A DNA stretch of 55,852 nt from the NCBI GenBank assembly GCA_965369385.1, contig CBDUQP010000005.1:1-55852 (forward strand). The letters run 5' to 3'. The position numbers were made by a program, and so were the translations under genes. This document shows positions 17,256 to 25,435 of this stretch, piece after piece. The DNA is from CBDUQP01 sp965369385 (lineage in GTDB: Bacteria > Planctomycetota > Phycisphaerae > SM23-33). How positions within the stretch are numbered: the first letter of the stretch is position 1; each line of letters starts with the position of its first letter. The notes beneath the pieces were generated by a model, which was not told the DNA's origin, did not search any database, and was given only the letters and a program-made list of their open reading frames with translations.

Positions 17256-18238
17256 TTCGAACCTCCATAGATCGGCCGGACTGTACCATCGCCGATAACC
17301 TTGGCTGTCACGATCTTGTTCGTGTCAATGTTTCTGACACGGATATAGCCTCCGGTGTATCCATTCTCCATGGCTATCCCTCGCGCAGTGAGATGGAAAC
17401 CTCGTCCGCTGATTAGCATCGTCACTCCCTGACGCTTGAGCACCTTGGGGCGAGGGCGTGCCTTGGCCGATGAGACCGCCAGCAGTGACGCGCTAATTTG
17501 CGAGCCCTTGGCGATACCCCTTGTTGCTATTCGTCCGAAGGGGGCTATCCAGCCCTTCTGGGACACGGGTCTGTATTCGGTGGTTACACCAACGTTGTCG
17601 GGCGTCATTACCTCGCCGCGTGATATGTCGTCTTTGGCAACGGCGAGTTGCCATGTATGGTTTAGTTGGAACGTGACGACCGTCGTGCCCAACAGGGTTT
17701 CACCATCTTTTGCGGCGATATGCAGCTTTACCGTGTTTGTAGGACGTGATGGCCGGATTTTCACTATGAGTTTGGGTGTGACCTTCGGCGGCAGGACAAT
17801 ATCCTTCACGTTTGTGATGGGCTTCCAGGCTCTCTTCTCGCCGGCGGGCTTGTTTGCCGCCAGATATTTGGTGCATGCTTCGATGATCAGGGCGGCTGGG
17901 ATGGCATTGGAATTGCCAGCCACCAATACGGTGTCAGCGCCGCTGAATTTGACCCGCCATTCGCGAATTCCGGCAGCGGTCAGGCGAGAGTGAATGAGTT
18001 CTCGGCTGATTGCTTTAGTCTTCTTCCTGAGGGGTGCCTGGTCAATCGCTATTGCCTTGATCTTCGTAAGCAATCGCTCATCCTCGCAACGAACGGAGCA
18101 TATTGAGCCGATTGTCATTGTTCCGGAGGCCGTCACGCTGTGTGGTATATACACGCTAGCAATGGCCGGTTCCCTGGCGGCTGCGTTTGCTGCCGTCGCC
18201 AACAACAGGATCAGTGATATCGTTGTTCTGGTATTCAT
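17252..18238 (-). CDS. flgA: Flagellar P-ring assembly chaperone FlgA
   Basis: FlgA is a periplasmic chaperone needed to polymerise FlgI into the P ring. The 328-residue protein has a signal peptide (TTISLILLLATAANAAA) and a C-terminal SAF-type domain. That domain contains DDISRGEVMTPDNVGVTTEYR and RGIAKGSQISASLL, followed by GVTMLISGRGFHLTARGIAMENGYTGGYIRVRN and IVTAKVIGDGTV, which is the conserved FlgA end. It is longer than enterobacterial FlgA through a bigger N-terminal half. GGGAG lies before the ATG. Its 3' end overlaps flgH. Confidence 0.93.
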   Translation of the reverse strand: MNTRTTISLILLLATAANAAAREPAIASVYIPHSVTASGTMTIGSICSVRCEDERLLTKIKAIAIDQAPLRKKTKAISRELIHSRLTAAGIREWRVKFSGADTVLVAGNSNAIPAALIIEACTKYLAANKPAGEKRAWKPITNVKDIVLPPKVTPKLIVKIRPSRPTNTVKLHIAAKDGETLLGTTVVTFQLNHTWQLAVAKDDISRGEVMTPDNVGVTTEYRPVSQKGWIAPFGRIATRGIAKGSQISASLLAVSSAKARPRPKVLKRQGVTMLISGRGFHLTARGIAMENGYTGGYIRVRNIDTNKIVTAKVIGDGTVRPIYGGSK

Positions 18239-18333
18239 GCTTCACTCCCAGGGCTCTGCGTGGGCCGAGGTATCTGATTACTCATTTGCGGCACTTGCGA
18301 ATATCCTAACCCGCCAGTGTCACCCGGCAAAAA

Positions 18334-19116
18334 TTAGCGTACGAGCTGGTTAGCGGTCGTCAGCATGTCATCGCCGGCCTTGATTGCACGCGAGTTAATC
18401 TCGTATGCACGCTGGGCCTTAATCATGTTCACCAGTTCGCTGACCATCTGTACGTTACTCTGCTCAAGCATTCTCTGGCCGATCGTGCCCATACCGTCCT
18501 GTGTGGCGATGCCGTCGACAGCCTCGCCGCTTGCGGGCGTCTTGGAATAGAGACTCCCGCCTTCACTGCTCAGGCCGGAGGGGTTGGCGAACCGCACCAG
18601 CGTGATCTGCCCTATGTTGCTTGGGGTTCCGCCGCCCACGGTTTCCATGACAGTGCCATCGGCACCTATAGAGACTCTGGCGCCGGCTTGCATGGTAATG
18701 GAAGGCTCAACGGGGTATCCCATCATTGTCACGAGCCTGCCATCGGCGGAACGGTTCAGTGCGCCGCTGCGAGTGTACCTGGTGTCGCCGTTAGGCATTG
18801 TTACCTTGAAGAATCCTTCTCCCTGGATTGCCAGGTCGAGTTCTCTGCCGGTGTTCTCTAATTCGCCTTGGGTGAACACTTTTACGGTGGCTACCGAGCG
18901 TACGCCGCTACCGATTTCCAGGCCACCGGGGGCCTTTGTGCCTGAAGCAACGTCTCTGCCGGATTCCTGGAGCTTCTCGTACATGAGATCCTGGAAGTCC
19001 AGTTGGCTGCGTTTGAATCCGGCCGTGTTTATGTTCGCCAGGTTATTGGCGATATTGTCCACCATCATCTGCTGTGCTGTCATTCCGGTGGCTGCTGTTG
19101 AAAATGCTCGTAACAT
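18334..19116 (-). CDS. flgG: Flagellar distal rod protein FlgG
   Basis: FlgG builds the distal rod. The 260-residue protein is full length, with the N-terminal motif DNIANNLANINTAGFKRSQLDFQDLMYE, the central GEGFFKVTMPNGDTRYTRSGAL and the C-terminal EQSNVQMVSELVNMIKAQRAYEINSRAIKAGDDML, all hallmarks of FlgG. A very good ribosome-binding site AAGGAGA precedes the ATG. It follows the flgF-like gene with a 55-base gap and precedes flgA. Confidence 0.96.
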   Translation of the reverse strand: MLRAFSTAATGMTAQQMMVDNIANNLANINTAGFKRSQLDFQDLMYEKLQESGRDVASGTKAPGGLEIGSGVRSVATVKVFTQGELENTGRELDLAIQGEGFFKVTMPNGDTRYTRSGALNRSADGRLVTMMGYPVEPSITMQAGARVSIGADGTVMETVGGGTPSNIGQITLVRFANPSGLSSEGGSLYSKTPASGEAVDGIATQDGMGTIGQRMLEQSNVQMVSELVNMIKAQRAYEINSRAIKAGDDMLTTANQLVR

Positions 19117-19171
19117 AACTGTCTCCTTGCGATCCTTAATGCGTTTTGTGCCGGGCGATCTTTGACGAAAG

Positions 19172-19909
19172 TTATCCGTTAGCGATGCCGAGGATATTCT
19201 TCATTCGCCCGTCGGTGGCTTCGATAGCCTTCATATTCGTTTCGTAGAGTCTGCTGACTGTTATCAGGTTCACTAGCTCGGTTACTATGTTTACATTGGA
19301 TGATTCCTGGTAGCCCTGCGATACAATCGTCTTCTCAGAATCTGTGGGGTCTATTCCCTTTGGGGCTTCAAAACAGCAGTCGCCGACACTATGGAGTTTC
19401 TTCACGTGAATGGGCTGGAATTCCACGACTTTGAGCTGGTCTATCTCCTGGCCATTTGCCAGGATCTTCCCTTCTCTCGTAATGTTTAACTTTGAGTCGC
19501 CTACTTCCGGTGGGATGGTGATCGGTTGGCCTGAGCTACCCATCACCTTCTTTCCATCTGCAGTAATTAGGATACCATCGGGGTCACGCTTGAACTGTCC
19601 TTTGCGAGTGTAGCGGAGCCCGTTGGATGTCTCGACTACGAAGAAACCCGGGCCGTTGAGTGCAGTATCCAAAGGTCGCTCCGTGTGCACGAAAGCACCC
19701 TGGGCAAAGTCGATGCTCACCTTCCGGTCGTACTGGTCGATTCCTGATTTGTTTTGGGCTCGGGTTTGGGCTTCCATGGCTTCGGTAAAAGCGGAGTTCA
19801 TTCGCTTGTAACCGGTTGTACTGGCGTTGGAGAGGTTGAACGTGATCGTTCGGTGGTTCTCCGTAAGGGCCGCCAGGCTCGCCGCAGTTGCATCAAGGTT
19901 AGTTGCCAT
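19172..19909 (-). CDS. flgF: Flagellar rod protein, FlgF-like
   Basis: This 245-residue rod/hook-family protein most likely fills the FlgF (proximal rod) role. The N-terminal motif is degenerate (FNLSNASTTGYKRMN instead of NLANxxTxGFK). The core GPGFFVVETSNGLRYTRKGQFKRDPDG and the C-terminal ESSNVNIVTELVNLITVSRLYETNMKAI are typical. Its place directly before flgG matches flgF. Being a short FlgG paralogue, it could also be annotated simply as a hook-basal body protein. GGGAGG lies eight bases upstream of the ATG, inside the end of the PilZ gene. Confidence 0.85.
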   Translation of the reverse strand: MATNLDATAASLAALTENHRTITFNLSNASTTGYKRMNSAFTEAMEAQTRAQNKSGIDQYDRKVSIDFAQGAFVHTERPLDTALNGPGFFVVETSNGLRYTRKGQFKRDPDGILITADGKKVMGSSGQPITIPPEVGDSKLNITREGKILANGQEIDQLKVVEFQPIHVKKLHSVGDCCFEAPKGIDPTDSEKTIVSQGYQESSNVNIVTELVNLITVSRLYETNMKAIEATDGRMKNILGIANG

Positions 19910-19911
19910 GA

Positions 19912-21066
19912 TTAAGCCTCCCGCCCGATGATCACAGGCAGTCCCTCATCAGTCGGTTCGTGTTGTTGGTGCCTTGCAGCTATGTTTGTCTGGCGTGCGA
20001 GCTCAGCCACTTCTGCGGTTGTCAGTCCCGTCAGTTCAATAGCGAATATCGATTCGCCATTGGCGTCATTGGTCTTTCGCTGCACAATGCCTGAACTCTC
20101 AAAACTTTTGTCCCCGTCCATTTGCAGGACCACGAGTACCCGGTCTCCCTGCTGGGCATCGAGAGAGGTGCAAATCTGGAGGCCCGGACCTGCGATTTCC
20201 AGCAGTGTGCCGGAAACAAAGTGCGGCGGATCGTCATCCAGGCTTCGCTCAAACGGGAACGTGGCGCTCCATACTGGGCGTTCGATGTTCACTCGCGGGA
20301 ACCTGCGCCTGTTGATCCATCTTACCTCGCCCACTGGACGAACAATCACGTGACCTTCGGAATGACGGACAACCCAACTGTTGAACTCCCAGAGCACCCC
20401 GCCACGAGGAAAATGCACAAGCCACGACTCGCCGGGGCGGCAACGGATATCCTCTTGTGATTTCACTATCAGCTCTGTCGGACCGCTGGTTACTTCCACT
20501 ACTTCAACCTGGAAAGACTCCGGCGATCTGTGCCTGGTGATGTCCAGTGTTGACCCCTTGGGAATCGGGCCTAGTTGAATGGAAGTCGGGCGTGCGTCAC
20601 CAGGCATCACATTAAAGCCGAGTTTGTCACGAAGGGATGCTACAAATGCACAATTGGCGCACACCGTACGCTGCGGGTGGGCGATTGTATGCTCTAGTTT
20701 GTTGGCATCCATCATCTTGCTCAGGCCGTCGCTGAACTTTTCTTGCAGGTTGAACACAGCGTCAAGATTGCGAACCTTCGACTTACGAGCGATGGAAGCC
20801 AGCAACGAGAGTTCCTCGTCATTCAGGCCCAAATCCTTGCCGTGCATGCGGAACGACTTGGCCTTGGCAGCCAGACTCTGCCGCCGGTAGGAGATCAGTG
20901 CCGCTACAACAAGCAGCAGCCCCGCCATTGCGATGAAGATTACGAAAATGGCAAGCCATGGGCTCTGGATCCCCATCCAGTTGTCCTTCAGTGCAGCGAA
21001 GTTCTTGGACGGAGACCATGCCTGGGCCAGCATGTTAAGTCGGGTTGTTATCGAAGCAAGCATCAT
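19912..21066 (-). CDS. Membrane-anchored PilZ/YcgR-like protein with degenerate c-di-GMP motif
   Basis: This 384-residue protein probably couples cyclic-di-GMP or another signal to the flagellum. One membrane helix lies at about residues 37-59. A cytoplasmic linker follows with a CANC pair (Cys136, Cys139), then a YcgR-N-like beta domain at about 155-245. A C-terminal PilZ domain begins with RRRFPR at 253-258, which matches the RxxxR arm. The second PilZ motif, normally D/NxSxxG, reads EIAGPG at 290-295, so its Asp and Ser are lost. Binding of c-di-GMP is therefore doubtful. The gene sits between flgE and the flgF-like gene, tightly packed. No clear ribosome-binding site is seen near the paired ATG start. 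Confidence 0.8.
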   Translation of the reverse strand: MMLASITTRLNMLAQAWSPSKNFAALKDNWMGIQSPWLAIFVIFIAMAGLLLVVAALISYRRQSLAAKAKSFRMHGKDLGLNDEELSLLASIARKSKVRNLDAVFNLQEKFSDGLSKMMDANKLEHTIAHPQRTVCANCAFVASLRDKLGFNVMPGDARPTSIQLGPIPKGSTLDITRHRSPESFQVEVVEVTSGPTELIVKSQEDIRCRPGESWLVHFPRGGVLWEFNSWVVRHSEGHVIVRPVGEVRWINRRRFPRVNIERPVWSATFPFERSLDDDPPHFVSGTLLEIAGPGLQICTSLDAQQGDRVLVVLQMDGDKSFESSGIVQRKTNDANGESIFAIELTGLTTAEVAELARQTNIAARHQQHEPTDEGLPVIIGREA

Positions 21067-21089
21067 CTGGTTATCGAGTCCTGGATCTG

Positions 21090-22739
21090 TTAGCGGATCA
21101 GGTTAGTCAGTTCCTCTAGCATGTCGTTTGATACCTTGATCGTGCGGGCGTTGGCCTGGTATCCGTTCTGTGCCTGGATCAGGTTTACGAATTCGGATGC
21201 AACATCAGTGTTCGAACCCTCAAGCCCGCCGCCGACGATTGTGCCTGCGCCGCCTTCCTGTGAACGTGTAGGTATCGGAATACCGGAGTTACCCGAGCTC
21301 TGGAAGTAGCTGGCTCCAATAGCTTCAAGAGCGGCGGGGTTTTGGAATGTTGCTACCTGCAATGAGCAGATGTCCTTGCGAACGTTGTTGGTGAATACGC
21401 CGACAAGCGTGCCTTCACGAGTAACCGACACGCTCGATAGCGAACCTGCTGTGTAACCGTTCTGGTTGGCCGGCGACACAGTGGAGCTTCCGCCAGACTG
21501 GCTGAGCCCGTTGAACTGACCGATATCGCCCAAATCTATGCTTATCATGCGAGTGTTGTATCCGTCATAGGCATACTCAATCTGGAAGGATTGCTCATCA
21601 GCTATGACACTGTCCATTCCAGCATAACTACTGTCAGCATTGAAGGTGATGCCTTCAATGCGCCTGTCTGTCATCTTGACGTCTCCGGTCATGTTCGTGA
21701 TAACCATATCCCATTTGTTGGTGTCAGATTTCACGAATGCAGCCGACATGATGTGACTCATGCCCTGAGAGTCGAATACCTCAATGTTGGTGGTCCTGCT
21801 GGCCAGGCCACCCGGTTCGATGATCTGGAAGAAGTTTGGAGTTTCGAATGTTCCTGTCGCCAGTGCGTCAGGGGCGATCATGAGATCCGTCTTACCGTAG
21901 CCCGCCACATCGTCAATTACGCGAATTTGTCCGTTCATGATAGATGCAGTGGCACCGGTCCACGTCGTATTTATGGCGTCCGCAATATCCTGAAGATTAG
22001 TTTCCGTTCCCGCCGCAGTGCTTATAGGAAGAGTAACACTGCGCGAAGTGCCGTCAGAATCGTAGCCTGTAATTTCCAGACTCCCGACAAAACTGTCGAA
22101 CTGGTCCATGTCCATTAGCTTGGTCGTTGTGGATGCTTGCGTTCCGATAGTCGTATATGACAGGCCGGAAGTAAGGATCTGCGCCTTGAGGTTGTCGTCG
22201 CTCGCGCTCAGGTTGCCCGTGTAGGACATCTCTGTGGTTGGCGCAGCCGGCAGCGATACGTCATAGGGCACTCTGATCGAGTTGTCACCTGCGGATTGGA
22301 AGCCTTCGTCAACACCTTCCGAGCCGATACGTTGCACGCGATAACCGGTGTTGGGGTCTACCAGGCAATAGGCGCTGTCAACGGCGAATCTTCCCACACG
22401 AGAGTATACGTCCATGCTGCCGTCGTTCAAAACGAAGTAACCCTCGCCTTCGATCATCATGTCGAGAGGATTGCCCGTCGTGATCATGCTGCCCTGGGTC
22501 ATGTTGCGGTCGATACTCGCCAAGGCTACGCCACTGCCGATCTGCATCGGGTTGATACCACCGCGATCGGATGTGGGTTGGCTGGCCTCGGCGATCGTTT
22601 CGCTCATCATCTCGGCGAACGTCACGCGACTTGCTTTGAATGCTGACGTGCTTAGGTTTGCCAGGTTGTTACCTGCCACGTCAATCATCTTCTGGTGGGA
22701 CTTTATGCCCGATACGCCTGCGAGTAGTGCATTAGCCAT
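21090..22739 (-). CDS. flgE: Flagellar hook protein FlgE
   Basis: FlgE polymerises into the hook. The 549-residue protein has the N-terminal D0 motif (SHQKMIDVAGNNLANLSTSAFKASRVTFAEMM), GEGYFVLNDGSMDVYSRVGRFAVD, and the C-terminal GSNTDVASEFVNLIQAQNGYQANARTIKVSNDMLEELTNLIR. The central part, about residues 150-430, is a variable surface region that makes the protein larger than the Salmonella hook protein. AGAGGT precedes the ATG. It follows flgD by about 50 bases. Confidence 0.96.
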   Translation of the reverse strand: MANALLAGVSGIKSHQKMIDVAGNNLANLSTSAFKASRVTFAEMMSETIAEASQPTSDRGGINPMQIGSGVALASIDRNMTQGSMITTGNPLDMMIEGEGYFVLNDGSMDVYSRVGRFAVDSAYCLVDPNTGYRVQRIGSEGVDEGFQSAGDNSIRVPYDVSLPAAPTTEMSYTGNLSASDDNLKAQILTSGLSYTTIGTQASTTTKLMDMDQFDSFVGSLEITGYDSDGTSRSVTLPISTAAGTETNLQDIADAINTTWTGATASIMNGQIRVIDDVAGYGKTDLMIAPDALATGTFETPNFFQIIEPGGLASRTTNIEVFDSQGMSHIMSAAFVKSDTNKWDMVITNMTGDVKMTDRRIEGITFNADSSYAGMDSVIADEQSFQIEYAYDGYNTRMISIDLGDIGQFNGLSQSGGSSTVSPANQNGYTAGSLSSVSVTREGTLVGVFTNNVRKDICSLQVATFQNPAALEAIGASYFQSSGNSGIPIPTRSQEGGAGTIVGGGLEGSNTDVASEFVNLIQAQNGYQANARTIKVSNDMLEELTNLIR

Positions 22740-22790
22740 TGCTTTTACCTCTTCTGTTTCGGAACCACGCCAAAGTGGCGTCTCCTGTTG

Positions 22791-23201
22791 CTATACTGTG
22801 ATTGTGGTGACCGAATCGACGTCGATTACGTCTTCGCCGACGTACAGTTGCATCTTGTCGCCTGATACGTCTATGCGGTCGACTTGTCCTTGGCGATGCT
22901 GTATGACTTCCTTGTCGCCGATTATCTCAACGGCTGAGTAAGTCACCTCTTTGCCTAGCAGATTAGTTGCGTTTGCTTTTTGCGTGGAAGACTGCATTGC
23001 CAGCTGACTTTGGAGCAGCTCGGAGAACGATTGATTCATGTTCTCCGTTTGCTCGAGCTGCGATAACTGAGCCAACTGTCCGGCCATCTCTTCATTGCTG
23101 AGAGGCTCCAGCGGGTTCTGGTTCTGCAACTGCGTGATCAGCAGTTGCATGTAGTCCGTCGATATCTGTTGAGCAGACTGTGTCGAGCTAATTGCGCTCA
23201 T
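22791..23201 (-). CDS. flgD: Flagellar hook-cap protein FlgD, short form
   Basis: FlgD is the hook cap that guides FlgE assembly. The 136-residue protein has the conserved N-terminal segment MQLLITQLQNQNPLEPLSNEEMAGQLAQLSQLEQTENMNQSF, followed by LLGKEVTY and a short beta-rich end. Most FlgD proteins carry extra Ig/Tudor-like domains (around 220 residues), so this is a trimmed version. The ATG at 23201 has GGAG upstream; an in-frame ATG at 23222 would overlap fliK and is less likely. Confidence 0.9.
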   Translation of the reverse strand: MSAISSTQSAQQISTDYMQLLITQLQNQNPLEPLSNEEMAGQLAQLSQLEQTENMNQSFSELLQSQLAMQSSTQKANATNLLGKEVTYSAVEIIGDKEVIQHRQGQVDRIDVSGDKMQLYVGEDVIDVDSVTTITV

Positions 23202-23212
23202 GCTATTTTCTC

Positions 23213-24901
23213 CTACATCCACACGTTAAGTGCGTCGTCGCTTATATGCGAACTGCCGCTTGTCTGGTCGGCCATCGATTCTTCTGTGGTTTCCGCCGAT
23301 GTGTCACCCGAGCTTTCACCATGGGTTGCCTCATCATTGTCGTTGTCTGCCTGCTGCCTCGCCTGCTGGCGTTGGTCGTCAAAGAACATTCCCTGCTGCG
23401 AACCATCTTCTTGCTGGGACGTGCTATTGTTGTTGAGGATTACATCTACTTGGCGAACCCGTACTCCCGAACCCGCCAATCGCTCCACCAGTGCTGGGGC
23501 CTCATGACGCATGTCCTCAAACGTGCGGGGGTTCTCCACGCGAACGACGGCACGGAGCTCGCCGCCCTGCATCTTCAGTGAAATATGCACGCGGCCGAGT
23601 TCAGGAGGGTCCAGGCGGAGAGTGATGGTCTGATCCGTGCTCTGCGATCTGGCACGAATGACATTGGCGATTTGCCTTCCCACCGGGCCGGCGTCTTCGG
23701 GGTTTGTCATCCCGTCAATTCCAGACGAGGGGCTGGCGGTATCGGTCCCAGCAACCGAATTCACGGTGCTCGAACCATTGATGCCGCTGTTGTTGCCCAC
23801 GGCTTCGACCGACGCAGCCGTCAGCACTTGGACGAACCTCGCGCTGCCGTCATACGTGGTCTCAACCTTCTCCTCTACCAGTGCTGCTTGTGTTGATACG
23901 CTTGTATCGCCAATCCGCACGTCCGCGTTTGTAACTGGTCCCACATCTGTAGCCTGCTGTGTGGCAGGCGTTTGTGTCATTACGTTCTGTTGGGCGGGCG
24001 TGGGGGCGTTCTGTGCTACGCCACGTATCGCCTCGCTTGTGGTTTTCAGGACTTGATTTGCCTTGGCGGTTTCACCCGAGGGAGTCGGTTCGTTGACGTA
24101 GGCTTTGCGCGTTTCTTCAGTCGGCTGGCCTCCATCCGCGGATACGGAGCTGTCGAGCTTCTGTCCAAAGTTCTGGGTTCCTTGCGGCTGGGCCTCTTCT
24201 GTAGCAGTCTTGCCCGAAGTTGGTGTCTTGTTTACAACGGGCTGCGAAACTGTGCTATCGACCTTGTCGCTCCGGAGGCCAGCAACGCCTGCCTGAGTTG
24301 TGGCATTGGCTATTTTCTTCCCAGACGCTACCGCATCTGCCGAAGCCAGTTGCGCTTGTGTTGTTGGAGCCCCAGTGATTTGTTGTTGCTTTTGTGCGCC
24401 GTGCAAACCTGCAACCTGCTTCTGGATGTTCTCGGATTCTGCCTTGCTGGTCTTGATGGTCGCAGTTTGGGTATTGTCCGTACCACGAGCATGCACCTGG
24501 GCCAGACGCATCGCCAAGTCTGCAAACCTTCTCTCAGGCGACCGCGCTGTCGGTGCCTGCACACTGCCGGATGTAACCAGTTGATCGAGAACGGCCAAAG
24601 CCGCCTTGCCCTTGATGCGTTTGGTGCCCTGGTTGCTCACGGTGCCTGTGTCTGTGCCATCCTTTGCGTCGGTATCCTGCTTGGTCTTGTTATCTGCGGA
24701 ACCGGCATCTTTGTCCGTATTGCTTGCATTGCCGCTTTCTGTGGTGACCGGGTCGGATTCGGAACGCTGTCGCTGTTCGTTAACAACATCTTCAAAGGAT
24801 TGACCCTGCGAATTGGTGGTCTCCACGCTTGCAGAAGTCTCTCTGCTTGTGTTGCTCGTAGCCGGTTTTCCCGTCAGTAGTAAACTCTGTATTGCCGTCA
24901 T
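23213..24901 (-). CDS. fliK: Flagellar hook-length control protein FliK
   Basis: FliK is the exported molecular ruler that switches the export gate from hook to filament substrates. The 562-residue protein has a long, low-complexity, Gln/Thr/Ala-rich N-terminal part and a conserved C-terminal Flg_hook domain (LRLDPPELGRVHISLKMQGGELRAVVRVENPRTFEDM, then VERLAGSGVRVRQVDVILNN). The tail is Gln/Asp/Ser-rich. It is the first gene of the leftward run. A perfect sigma-54 promoter lies about 35 bases upstream of its ATG. Confidence 0.92.
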   Translation of the reverse strand: MTAIQSLLLTGKPATSNTSRETSASVETTNSQGQSFEDVVNEQRQRSESDPVTTESGNASNTDKDAGSADNKTKQDTDAKDGTDTGTVSNQGTKRIKGKAALAVLDQLVTSGSVQAPTARSPERRFADLAMRLAQVHARGTDNTQTATIKTSKAESENIQKQVAGLHGAQKQQQITGAPTTQAQLASADAVASGKKIANATTQAGVAGLRSDKVDSTVSQPVVNKTPTSGKTATEEAQPQGTQNFGQKLDSSVSADGGQPTEETRKAYVNEPTPSGETAKANQVLKTTSEAIRGVAQNAPTPAQQNVMTQTPATQQATDVGPVTNADVRIGDTSVSTQAALVEEKVETTYDGSARFVQVLTAASVEAVGNNSGINGSSTVNSVAGTDTASPSSGIDGMTNPEDAGPVGRQIANVIRARSQSTDQTITLRLDPPELGRVHISLKMQGGELRAVVRVENPRTFEDMRHEAPALVERLAGSGVRVRQVDVILNNNSTSQQEDGSQQGMFFDDQRQQARQQADNDNDEATHGESSGDTSAETTEESMADQTSGSSHISDDALNVWM

Positions 24902-24935
24902 AACACAAATTCCCTATTGGTCCGGGTTCTTTTGT

Positions 24936-24951
24936 TGCAATCCGCGTGCCA
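24936..24951 (-). promoter_or_regulatory. Sigma-54 promoter of the fliK-flgD-flgE operon
   Basis: On the minus strand the sequence reads TGGCACG-CGGA-TTGCA, matching the -24/-12 consensus TGGCACG-N4-TTGCW at every position. The expected transcription start falls about 25 bases before the fliK ATG. Sigma-54 control fits the two sigma-54 activators encoded in this window. Confidence 0.88.
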
Positions 24952-25435
24952 TGAGCTGCCGCTATACTGCGGATGAGAGCGTAAGGGCTGATGTGTTAGG
25001 CAGTAAGGATAATATGGCTGCATGGTTTGGATCAGGAAAGGAAGTTGGATTGCACCTGAATAGGAAGATTCTTCCACACTGGCGGATAAAAACTCCCCAC
25101 CGGTCGGTCATGGGCCTCGAATCTTGTAAGTGATTGTTGATAACTCGCAGGTCCATGTGCGGTGTGCCAGACAACAGTTTCTTACAAAAGGAATTGTGAA
25201 CGATGTCGACAGAGTCTTTTTGAGAAAAACTATTGAAGATGTGTGCATGAATCGGATACATATAGAGGCGGACATCTCAGGCCGTGGCGAAAAGGATTTT
25301 CGAATCGGCTTGTGAGCCGCATGGGCGTACACCCTGCGGGACGTAGTTTATTTGCTTTCGAAGCTTGGAACGGACTCCGAGGTTGGCGTGGCGCGGAAGG
25401 TAAGATCGGAACAATCTGATAGCTTACCCTTGCAT
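24952..25435. other. Divergent regulatory region between fliK and the FleQ-like gene
   Basis: No gene is seen. The left edge holds the fliK sigma-54 promoter. Upstream activator sites for it probably lie within this region, but I cannot define them. The promoter of the rightward FleQ-like gene is not evident. The in-frame stretch 25352-25435 could extend that gene if a TTG start is used. Confidence 0.4.

Noticed and set aside
23972..24880. 302-residue open frame antisense to fliK
   Set aside because: Its composition mirrors the low-complexity fliK sequence; no start context or domain supports it.
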